The position numbers and the translations under genes are program-made. The notes under the pieces were generated by a model. The model did not search any database, was not told the origin of the DNA, and saw only the letters and a list, made by a program, of their open reading frames with translations. Shown here one piece after another: positions 1 to 8,044 of a stretch of 64,000 nt of DNA. The first letter of the stretch is position 1. Every line of letters begins with the position of its first letter. Source of the stretch: JAHRVQ01 sp047616645 (lineage in GTDB: Bacteria; Pseudomonadota; Gammaproteobacteria; Pseudomonadales; Azotimanducaceae); NCBI GenBank assembly GCA_047616645.1, contig JBLHIH010000003.1, positions 1 through 64,000 on the forward strand, given 5' to 3'.

Positions 1-2
1 CC

Positions 3-1637
3 GAGGCGGGTGATGATGCCTACGCCCATCATATTCAATGTTCGACGCAGAACCCAAGGTTGCAGCGGGCTGCTGCTGCTATGGTCAAAAACGATATGCC
101 AATGGCAGAGAAACTGTTGAAAACACACCTGAATGAGACACCTACCGATGTGCCGGCAATAAGGATGCTAGCCGAGGTTGCTGTCAGGTGCGCACAAAAT
201 GACGCTGCTGAAAATCTATTACTGCGTTGTCTGGCGCTTGCGCCGAGCTTTGCGGCTGCTCGTTATAGTTATGCGGTCTTGCTGCATCGACGAAATGATT
301 CCGCTGAAGCTCTGGTGGAGGTTGAACGTTTGTTGCTGGCTGAACCGGATAGTCCGAGCTATCGCAATTTATGTGCTGTTATTCTTAGCCGAATTGGTGA
401 GTACGATCGTTCCGCTCAGTTTTATGTGCGGCTGCTGGATGAGTACCCAGGTAATGCTAAAGTTTGGCTCAGTTATGGACATGTGCTGAAAACTGCAGGT
501 CAGCAGCAGCAATGCATTGATGCTTACCGCAAGAGCATTAAAATTAACCCCTCTTTTGGCGAAGCTTATTGGAGTCTGGCTAACATGAAGACTTTTGAGT
601 TTACGGATAATGATCAGAAGGCCATGAATCATCAAATCTCAAAAGCTGAACTCGGTGATGAAGATCGTCTACATTTACATTTTGCTATGGGTAAAGCCTT
701 TGAGGATGCGGAGCATCATGCACAAGCCTTTGAACATTACCGAAAAGGAAATGAAACTCACCGTGCGGGAATTAACTATAATGCTGATCTCAACTCCACG
801 CGAATTCAGCGCCTGAAAAAACAGTTTACACGAGATTTTTTCGCATCCAGAGCGGATTCAGGTAGTGATAAATGCGACCCAATATTTATCGTTGGTATGC
901 CTCGCTCGGGTTCGACACTGCTAGAACAAATTCTCTCCAGCCACTCTGCAGTGGAAGGCACGACCGAATTGCCAGATATTATTAGCATGGCGAAAGTGCT
1001 ACGGGAGGAGGCAGGCTCAGATGAAATTGCGGCATTTACCGAGGTGCTTGCGTCGAAGAATGTTGGAGAACTTCGTCAGATGGGTGAGCAGTATTTAGAG
1101 ACGACGCGTGTTCATCGCAAAACCAACAGCCCCTTTTTTATTGACAAGATGCCCAACAATTTTTTATACATCGGTCTGATTCAACTCATATTACCCAATG
1201 CAAAAATCATCGATGCCAGAAGACACCCATTGGGCTGCTGTTTTTCCAATTTCAAACAATACTATGCCCGTGGCCAGAGTTTTAGTTATGGTTTATCCGA
1301 CATGGGGCAATTTTATCGTGACTATGTGGAATTGATGGCGCATTTTGATGAAGTGCTTCCTGGGAGAATTCACCGTGTCCACTATGAGAGAACGGTTGAG
1401 GATACCGAGTCGGAAGTCCGCCGACTGCTTGACTATTGTGGTTTGCCCTTTGAGCCTGGCTGCCTTCGATTCTTCGAAAATGCCCGTCCCGTTCGCACAG
1501 CAAGCTCAGAACAGGTGCGCCGGCCGATCTACCGGGAAGGAATAGAACAATGGCGGAATTATGAGGCGTGGCTTGACCCGCTCAAAGTTGAACTGGGGAC
1601 TGTCCTTGACCTCTATCCTGAGGTTCCAAATTATTAG
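3..1637 (+). CDS. TPR-repeat sulfotransferase, 5' end outside the window
   Basis: The N-terminal half consists of TPR-like helical repeats and the C-terminal half is a PAPS-dependent sulfotransferase. The 5'-phosphosulfate loop GMPRSGSTLLEQIL lies about 275-290 residues after the TTG at position 60, and a 3'-phosphate-binding segment beginning DARRHPLGC lies about 110 residues later. Proteins of this family transfer sulfate from PAPS to a hydroxyl or tyrosine acceptor; the acceptor here cannot be told. A start at the TTG at 60 is possible, but the frame stays open to the left edge and the upstream residues (DDAYAHHIQ) look like family sequence, so I read the gene as cut by the window. The stop is TAG at 1635-1637. 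It is followed by about 245 bp of noncoding DNA before the TonB receptor. Confidence 0.85.
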   Translation, partial: EAGDDAYAHHIQCSTQNPRLQRAAAAMVKNDMPMAEKLLKTHLNETPTDVPAIRMLAEVAVRCAQNDAAENLLLRCLALAPSFAAARYSYAVLLHRRNDSAEALVEVERLLLAEPDSPSYRNLCAVILSRIGEYDRSAQFYVRLLDEYPGNAKVWLSYGHVLKTAGQQQQCIDAYRKSIKINPSFGEAYWSLANMKTFEFTDNDQKAMNHQISKAELGDEDRLHLHFAMGKAFEDAEHHAQAFEHYRKGNETHRAGINYNADLNSTRIQRLKKQFTRDFFASRADSGSDKCDPIFIVGMPRSGSTLLEQILSSHSAVEGTTELPDIISMAKVLREEAGSDEIAAFTEVLASKNVGELRQMGEQYLETTRVHRKTNSPFFIDKMPNNFLYIGLIQLILPNAKIIDARRHPLGCCFSNFKQYYARGQSFSYGLSDMGQFYRDYVELMAHFDEVLPGRIHRVHYERTVEDTESEVRRLLDYCGLPFEPGCLRFFENARPVRTASSEQVRRPIYREGIEQWRNYEAWLDPLKVELGTVLDLYPEVPNY

Positions 1638-1882
1638 AGGCTAGATCGACTGGTCTCTTGGCTTCAATGCGTAGCACTGAATCAAATATGGGCTCACCTT
1701 TCTCAGTGTTTATCAGCCTGGTCAAGGTTTTTATCAATTGATCTGCCTTGCCTAACTGTGCTAATTTAACTCGCTTGCATCACTTACACAGAATAGATAA
1801 GAGCGCGCGCGTTAATAAGAGCCTACGGCAGTTTCAGCAAGAAGCGTGACCGTGGAAACTAAAGATAATAAGGAGTTAGGCA

Positions 1883-4330
1883 ATGCACCGATCCCGCTTG
1901 AAAAACTTACCACCTCGTTTCACCAAAACCCCGCTGGCAGCTGCTTTGATATTACTGAGTCCTGGCTTGGCTGTAGCCGAAGGCGATGGCCAAAGAGCTA
2001 TTGAAGAGGTGGTGGTTACCGCCCAAAAGCGCTCTGAGAATATGCAGGATGTGCCCATCAGCATCGTTTCGCTCGGTACCGAAGCACTGCGTGAAAGAGG
2101 CATCCAAAATTTCGTTGATTACACGCAGGCACTACCCAGTGTGGCGATACAGAGATCATTAGGCGCAGGCTCCGGATACAATCGCGTTTACATGCGTGGT
2201 ATTGCTACTGCTGGTGATGGGCAGGCAACCACCTCCCAGCCGAGCGTTGGCATGTATCTGGACGAAATGCCCATTACAACCATCCAGGGTAATCTGGATA
2301 TCCACATGTACGATGTAGCGCGTGTGGAATCGCTTTCCGGACCCCAAGGTACGCTTTACGGCGCAAGCTCTCAGGCAGGTACTATTAGGGTTATTACCAA
2401 CAAACCTGAAATGTCCGAGTTTTCTGCCAGTTATAGCGTCGAAGGTAATATGGTTGATGGTGATGATACCGGCTTTGCAGCAGAAGGCTTTGTTAATATC
2501 CCCCTTACTGACAATATGGCCATTCGATTGGTCGGTTGGTCGCGATCTGACGCAGGTTATGTAGATAACGTCAGGGGAACCCGAACCTTCGCAGGTAGAA
2601 CCAGCACAACGCTCGATGACATTACTCTTGACAACGCAAACATCGCAAAGGACAACTACAATACACAAGATGTAATTGGTGGTCGTGCTGCGCTTAAGAT
2701 TGATTTAAATGAAGATTGGACTGTAACAGGCACCGCGATTGCTCAGCAGTCTGACAGCGAAGGTTCCTGGGGTGAGGACAGAAGCGCTTTCGTCTCGGGT
2801 GAAAATGAGGTTACCCATTTTCAAGAAGAGTTTACCGATGACGAGTGGTATCAACTTGGTCTGACGATTGAAGGCCAAGTGGGTAGCTTTGATGTCAGCT
2901 TTACCACTTCCTACATGGATCGTGAATTTGACGGCTCCTTTGATTATTCTGACTACTCGTACTGGTATGACACGCTCTATACCACTGGCTATTATGCCGA
3001 TTTGCGTTTTGACAATACTGGCGCTCGAGTTGAACCTAATGCCTTTTTTGCTTCGGCGGGTACGCGAAATATGCCGGGTGACTATTCCACTTCGGATGAC
3101 GGCTATACAAAGACCAGCACGGAGTTGCGCATCAGTACCGCATCGGACAAACGTCTAAGGGGAATGATGGGCTTCTACACAAATAAACAGAAACATGACT
3201 TCAAACAGCATTTTAAGAGCGACGGTCTTCCTGATGTGTTGCTAATGAATGCCAATGAACCTGGCGCTCAGCAATTTCCTGACACCATTTATCTCAATAG
3301 CTTTGACCGAATAGATACGGATGAAGCTATATTCGGCAACATCAGTTATGACATAACGGATGCGTTGGAACTGACAGTGGGTTTACGATTCTTTAGGCCG
3401 GAGGTGACGGTCAAAGGGTTCTTTGGATTTGGTCTCGGTTTCACGCCAATCTGGTCAAGTAATGGTGAGAATAAATGCGCCTCGCAGGTGGATTATAAAG
3501 ATGCGCCTTGCCTGAATGTAGACAAGGGTATCAGTGAAAGTGAGCACATCGGACGTGTAAACCTGACGTGGTCGGTTTCTGAGGATCACATGGTTTATGC
3601 AACGTGGTCTGAGGGTTATCGTCCAGGCGGTATCAACCGGAATCCCGCTGCAGACGATTACGTTTCAGACTTTCTGACCAACTATGAGTTTGGTTGGAAA
3701 ACTCAGTGGGCTGATAGTACTTTCCAATTTAATGGTGCTGTTTTTATAGAAGAATGGGAAGACTTCCAGATCTCTTTTACCGGTGCTAACGCGATTACAC
3801 AGGTTGCCAACGGACCCTCAGCAGACGTGACAGGGATAGAGTCACAGTTTCTCTGGGTGCCAACAAACAATTTGGAAATATCAGCGTCCTTCGCTTATAT
3901 TAATTCTGAACTGGATGGCGACTATGGCCCTGGAGGTAATTCTGATGGTTCGCCCTTGGCACCATCGGGCACTCAGCTACCTGTGACGGCTAAGTTCAAG
4001 GGTAATGTACTGGCCCGTTATGGCTTTGAGCTCGGTGGCTTCGATGCTTATCTGCAGGGTACGATGTCCTATGAGGGATCGCGCGCTTCAAGTCTGAACG
4101 TGAGAGACAATGCGATCAGGGGTGATGTTCCTTCTAGCTCATTAGTTGATCTATCCGCGGGCATTAGAAATGAGAACTATGCGATTGATCTGTTTATCAA
4201 AAATGCGACTGATGAAGATGCTGCGCAGTTTCTGACGTCACAATGTGCAACCGGGACCTGTGGTACACAGAACTATGGCGTAAGACATAGGCCGCGTACT
4301 ATTGGACTCAGGTTCTCGCAGGATTTCTAA
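1883..4330 (+). CDS. TonB-dependent outer-membrane receptor
   Basis: An 815-residue TonB-dependent receptor. A signal peptide (about residues 1-33, ending near LAVAEG) is followed by a TonB box (EEVVVTAQKR), a plug domain with the typical VESLSGPQGTLYG stretch, and a long beta-barrel ending in a terminal phenylalanine. The start ATG is preceded by AGGAG at a good distance. The family imports siderophores, vitamins, sugars or other large solutes using TonB energy; nothing in the sequence fixes the substrate. Its length and style match the large SusC-unrelated receptors common in marine gammaproteobacteria. A strong terminator follows, so it is probably transcribed alone. The convergent neighbour is a secreted metallohydrolase, which might process the imported compound (inference). 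Confidence 0.93.
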   Translation: MHRSRLKNLPPRFTKTPLAAALILLSPGLAVAEGDGQRAIEEVVVTAQKRSENMQDVPISIVSLGTEALRERGIQNFVDYTQALPSVAIQRSLGAGSGYNRVYMRGIATAGDGQATTSQPSVGMYLDEMPITTIQGNLDIHMYDVARVESLSGPQGTLYGASSQAGTIRVITNKPEMSEFSASYSVEGNMVDGDDTGFAAEGFVNIPLTDNMAIRLVGWSRSDAGYVDNVRGTRTFAGRTSTTLDDITLDNANIAKDNYNTQDVIGGRAALKIDLNEDWTVTGTAIAQQSDSEGSWGEDRSAFVSGENEVTHFQEEFTDDEWYQLGLTIEGQVGSFDVSFTTSYMDREFDGSFDYSDYSYWYDTLYTTGYYADLRFDNTGARVEPNAFFASAGTRNMPGDYSTSDDGYTKTSTELRISTASDKRLRGMMGFYTNKQKHDFKQHFKSDGLPDVLLMNANEPGAQQFPDTIYLNSFDRIDTDEAIFGNISYDITDALELTVGLRFFRPEVTVKGFFGFGLGFTPIWSSNGENKCASQVDYKDAPCLNVDKGISESEHIGRVNLTWSVSEDHMVYATWSEGYRPGGINRNPAADDYVSDFLTNYEFGWKTQWADSTFQFNGAVFIEEWEDFQISFTGANAITQVANGPSADVTGIESQFLWVPTNNLEISASFAYINSELDGDYGPGGNSDGSPLAPSGTQLPVTAKFKGNVLARYGFELGGFDAYLQGTMSYEGSRASSLNVRDNAIRGDVPSSSLVDLSAGIRNENYAIDLFIKNATDEDAAQFLTSQCATGTCGTQNYGVRHRPRTIGLRFSQDF

Positions 4331-4367
4331 ATCTTTAGCCTGATGTGAGCTGAAAAGCACACGAAAT

Positions 4368-4406
4368 AAGGTACTTGACTATTTGATTGGTCAGGTACCT
4401 TTTTTT
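4368..4406 (+). terminator. Rho-independent terminator after the TonB receptor gene
   Basis: A 12-bp stem (arms 4368-4379 and 4390-4401, one G-T wobble, otherwise perfect) has a 10-nt loop and is followed by a run of seven T. It lies 38 bp after the receptor stop codon. Confidence 0.9.
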
Positions 4407-4415
4407 GCGGCAAAA

Positions 4416-4483
4416 TTCGTTCACTTTATTCGTTCACTTTATTCGTTCACTTTATTCGTTCACTTTATTCGTTCACTTTATTC
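4416..4483 (+). repeat. 13-bp tandem repeat, five copies, overlapping a stop codon
   Basis: The unit TTCGTTCACTTTA is repeated five times without change (4416-4480), followed by three more matching bases. The TAA stop of the minus-strand metallohydrolase (4478-4480) is the end of the fifth unit as read on the plus strand. The 13-bp period is not a multiple of three, as expected for a noncoding array. It lies between the TonB terminator and the convergent gene. Confidence 0.95.
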
Positions 4484-6763
4484 AGCGGCGGTGTTAACCC
4501 ACAGAGGATTACTGTACGCGCGCTTGCCTTTCAAATCCTCAACAACCAGGCTAAACCAGGTGTTTTTCAGTGGTGTGACTTTAAAGCTCACCGCAGTCAA
4601 ATCGAGGACGCCGGCTAAATTTTGGGTCTGTGATATCTGTCCCTGTTCAATGAGCTTGATACTTTCAAGGCCATTAATAGCCTGCACCGAAAAGTTAAGT
4701 GTCAGTTGGGTGCCCCTGGGGTGGTTAAGCTCCTCTCCGAACATCAGCTCCGGATAAATTAGCGGGCCAAGCGATGCATAAGCATGCCCTTGGTGAAGCG
4801 CTTCTACAAAACGCTCAGGGGTTAAATCTTCCTCTACTTTGACATACATTCGTGCCGTTCCGGAAACATGACGCCAGACATCATGTACATCAGAACCCGC
4901 TGAAAAATAATGTCGTTTTCCCTGATTCCACAAACGCCAGGTCTGTTCAATGATTTTGCTGTTGTCTCCTGCGCCCACTTCAATAAGGTCAAATGCTTCA
5001 CTGTAGCCTCCAGGGATCTGATGCGTCTCCTGGCTATGGAAATAGCCGTAGGCAATATAGGGGTGGTTTACTTGTATAACGTCTGCGCCCATTCTTCTAG
5101 CATCGGCGAAAATCTCCTGTACGGTTGCCGTCCCTGTATCAATCAAGATTTCTTTGTCCGCATCCAGTGGATAGGCATTAAAATGAGCCCAGGAAGGTGA
5201 GTATTCGGTGGCTGGGATAAAGGGTACCTGACGGCTGTTGGCGAGCTTATTCATCTCCTTATTATTAATCACAGAGCCGTGATCACTCAGAAAAGTTACA
5301 TCAAGTCCTGCGGCAAGTTCTGAGCGCAAAACATAAGCGGGTGCAGTAAACCCATCCAGAACGTCAGAGTGATGGTGCATATCAGCGCCGTACCAGCCCT
5401 TTTCTGCCGGTGAGGCAAGGCGAGTAATATTGATATCTATGACCTGTTGACTAGCGGGAATCACATTGACATCAACAACCGTAGACTTTGCCGTAAATCC
5501 TTCAGCAGCAGCAACCTTGAATTGATAGTGACCTGGTGCAATGGCTATAGAAATGTTGCCCACCGTATTCAACTCGGTAAAAAAAGTGTCTTTACCGAAG
5601 TATTCTATAAGGGGCTTTGCACCTTTCTCTATCGTAATGCGAGCATCAAGGGGTGTATGGCTGCTTTTGTCGCTTACCTGAAAGCTTATATGTCCAGGCG
5701 CTTGAAGATCATTGAAATTTTGTATGCGCTTTTCGCCTGATACAACATGCACGCGTATGGCTTCACTGTTAGCAAAGCTTTTTGCCGTGGCATAAATTTC
5801 ATACTCGCCAGACGGAAGGTCAATGTTATAGAGGGCATTTTCTCCCAAAACCCAGGCGTAAGTGCTGGCGACATTGTTGATCACTTTCTTTATGATGAGC
5901 GCGGGGTTAGCCACTGGCTTTCCATTTACCGTCGTGACGCGACCGCTTATCTGACCCCATTTCAGTTTTTGAAGCGCGATTTCACCCTTGACCATCGGAG
6001 CAAGCTCACCCTTGGCTCCAACCTGTAACCAGGCTTCAAAGCTTCGGCTTTGACCTGGCTGCAAGGTGTGTAATGTATAAACATCACGGCCACCATGATT
6101 GAGGTGATCGGCGAAGGGCGCATGCAGACCCAGTACCCAGTCTTCGCCATAGGCTGCAGTCCAGTCTGCGATGGCGGTATCATACTTGCCCTCGGATACG
6201 CCATTCATGCCGGGCACGCCAAAGAGGTAACCACCTTCTGCCCAGAGCACATAACCTGAGAGAACATCCGTAATCACCGCTGAGCTATTGTTTGTCATTT
6301 CGGTGACGACATGTAGCTTATCTTCGCCAGCGCTTAGACTGAAATAAGTCACCAGATTTGCTGTTTCCCAGTCCCTTTCAGTTTTAATCACCACTTGTTC
6401 TGGGGTGTTTTTTTCGATGCTAACTCTTTGGTAAGTGGTTGGCCAACTGGACCAGTCATTGGGCATAAAATCCAAAAGCGCCGCGTGATCAGATCCGACG
6501 ACGCCATCTCTGACTTCAGCTATATCTACAATACCGCCACGAGCCACTCCCCAGGGCGGTGCTGTTTCCACCGCAAAGGCCACCGCAAGCTTGTTGTTTC
6601 TGATGGTTATATCGCGCCCACCTAAGGCATCGCCGTTAGCTATTGTTGTAGGGCCAATATGCACCGATACCCCTTCTGCGTAAGCCGCCTGCGGCTGGTA
6701 TCCAATTTGAGTCACGGTAATGAGGGTTAGCAGAGAGATTATTCTGAGATAAGAGGCTGGCAT
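4478..6763 (-). CDS. Secreted CehA/McbA-type PHP metallohydrolase
   Basis: A 761-residue protein with an N-terminal signal peptide (cut near AYAEG). The first half is beta-rich, and a PHP-type metal-dependent hydrolase domain starts near residue 455 with GWYGADMHHHSD. Further metal-ligand motifs are FLSDHG, VNHPY (about 560) and SAGSDVHD (about 620). This arrangement matches the CehA/McbA family, named after carbaryl hydrolases; most members have unknown substrates. The protein is probably periplasmic or surface-bound. It converges on the TonB receptor gene, and its stop codon lies inside a 13-bp tandem array. The start codon is ATG with only a weak ribosome site. Confidence 0.85.
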   Translation of the reverse strand: MPASYLRIISLLTLITVTQIGYQPQAAYAEGVSVHIGPTTIANGDALGGRDITIRNNKLAVAFAVETAPPWGVARGGIVDIAEVRDGVVGSDHAALLDFMPNDWSSWPTTYQRVSIEKNTPEQVVIKTERDWETANLVTYFSLSAGEDKLHVVTEMTNNSSAVITDVLSGYVLWAEGGYLFGVPGMNGVSEGKYDTAIADWTAAYGEDWVLGLHAPFADHLNHGGRDVYTLHTLQPGQSRSFEAWLQVGAKGELAPMVKGEIALQKLKWGQISGRVTTVNGKPVANPALIIKKVINNVASTYAWVLGENALYNIDLPSGEYEIYATAKSFANSEAIRVHVVSGEKRIQNFNDLQAPGHISFQVSDKSSHTPLDARITIEKGAKPLIEYFGKDTFFTELNTVGNISIAIAPGHYQFKVAAAEGFTAKSTVVDVNVIPASQQVIDINITRLASPAEKGWYGADMHHHSDVLDGFTAPAYVLRSELAAGLDVTFLSDHGSVINNKEMNKLANSRQVPFIPATEYSPSWAHFNAYPLDADKEILIDTGTATVQEIFADARRMGADVIQVNHPYIAYGYFHSQETHQIPGGYSEAFDLIEVGAGDNSKIIEQTWRLWNQGKRHYFSAGSDVHDVWRHVSGTARMYVKVEEDLTPERFVEALHQGHAYASLGPLIYPELMFGEELNHPRGTQLTLNFSVQAINGLESIKLIEQGQISQTQNLAGVLDLTAVSFKVTPLKNTWFSLVVEDLKGKRAYSNPLWVNTAAE

Positions 6764-6910
6764 TAAGTTTCAATTTCCCAAGATCAATACAACTGAGGAC
6801 TATATCAGAAAGGTTATCTTCAAAGCGTGGGCACTAAAGTCAAAGCACAATATCCTCAAATGGTGTTGCTGACCCGCGGGTGAGGTACCATAGCCTTAAA
6901 AGGGTGATAG

Positions 6911-8044
6911 TTGAGACGAGTGGCGCTGAATTTAAACAAAAGAATAATATTTGTCCTTTTTGTCATTGTGGCAACGGCGGTGACCTTCTGGAGTGGATCT
7001 CGCTATCCCTCTTTGGACGAAAAGGCGATCATGGGTGGTTCAGCCCAGCTTGAAGACCCTCTTTCTTTTGAGGCTTCTATCCAAATTCAACCTGGAGACG
7101 ATGTCCCCGAACGCATTTTCTTCACGACGATAAACTGGGTTGAGACCAACTTGGAAGGTATGGCTTTTGGGCTAGTCATTGGCGCCTGCTTGCTTACGCT
7201 GATGGGAATGATTCCTAAACGAGGACATGCTAACGGATTTGTGAATGCGCTCTTTGGTGTGGCGATCGGTGCGCCGCTTGGTGTTTGTGTTAATTGTTCT
7301 GCTCCCGTGGCTAAAGGTATGCATGATGGTGGTGCTCGGCTTGAAACGACTTTGGCGACTATGTTTAGTTCTCCGACACTGAACATCATTGTCTTGAGCA
7401 TGTTGTTTTCAATTTTCCCCCTTTATATTATGGTTATCAAGCTGGTTCAAACCCTGTTTTTAATTCTTCTTTTAGTGCCTTTATTGTCACGATGGGTTTT
7501 CCGTGAAGAGCGAGCGCAATCCTATGATGATAAAGTCTGCGCAATAAAACCAAGTTCTCCTGTTCAGAGTGACGAAACTTTCTCTGTTGCGATTTATGCT
7601 GCATCAAGTCTGTTAGCCAGAAACTTGGGCTACATTTCCATTCGCACAGTCCCCCTGATGCTGCTGGCAGGTCTGCTGGGCTCAACCGTCGCGCATCTGG
7701 TCCCGCTTGAGACTTTGGTGGACTATGAACCCAGTATTGTAGCTGTTGTTATCATCGCTCTTGTGGGGATATTCCTGCCGGTACCCGTGGCATTTGACAT
7801 TATTTTGGTGGCAGTGTTGATCTCAGCAGGCGCACCCATGATTTATGCGATGACACTGTTGTTCACACTGGGAGTATTCAGTATTTATCCCTTCATCATT
7901 GTCTGGAACACAATTTCACCGCGAGTAGCAGTAGTGCTAACGTTGGTATTGGTAATAATCGGTATCACAGGGGGGGTTATTGCTGAACAGATTCACCAGG
8001 CTGAGCTCAGAGATATGTTGGAATTTCTGGACCAGAAACCATGA
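6911..8044 (+). CDS. ArsP/DUF318-like membrane permease
   Basis: A 377-residue polytopic membrane protein with an N-terminal transmembrane segment, a short periplasmic part, and two membrane blocks separated by a hydrophilic loop (about residues 195-230). Each block carries a conserved-looking half-motif; the first is GAPLGVCVNCSAP with Cys126 and Cys129 in the membrane, followed by MFSSPTLNI. This resembles the predicted permease family PF03773 (ArsP_1). ArsP members export organoarsenicals, but the family is broad and the substrate is unknown. The TTG start at 6911 follows AGGG; a GTG at 6920 is an alternative. The stop overlaps the next gene's start by four bases (ATGA), so the two are probably translationally coupled. 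Confidence 0.75.
   Translation: MRRVALNLNKRIIFVLFVIVATAVTFWSGSRYPSLDEKAIMGGSAQLEDPLSFEASIQIQPGDDVPERIFFTTINWVETNLEGMAFGLVIGACLLTLMGMIPKRGHANGFVNALFGVAIGAPLGVCVNCSAPVAKGMHDGGARLETTLATMFSSPTLNIIVLSMLFSIFPLYIMVIKLVQTLFLILLLVPLLSRWVFREERAQSYDDKVCAIKPSSPVQSDETFSVAIYAASSLLARNLGYISIRTVPLMLLAGLLGSTVAHLVPLETLVDYEPSIVAVVIIALVGIFLPVPVAFDIILVAVLISAGAPMIYAMTLLFTLGVFSIYPFIIVWNTISPRVAVVLTLVLVIIGITGGVIAEQIHQAELRDMLEFLDQKP

Noticed and set aside
2159..2668. 169-codon minus-strand frame inside the TonB receptor gene
   Set aside because: It lies wholly inside a well-supported plus-strand gene and its translation has no domain-like pattern; it is an antisense shadow.
4416..4483. 13-bp array as an origin iteron cluster
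   Set aside because: There is no replication gene or DnaA-box-like context, and the array lies between two convergent genes.
4383..4757. 124-codon plus-strand frame starting between the TonB terminator and the metallohydrolase
   Set aside because: Its first part is the 13-bp repeat and the rest is antisense to the CehA/McbA gene; it starts inside a terminator hairpin.
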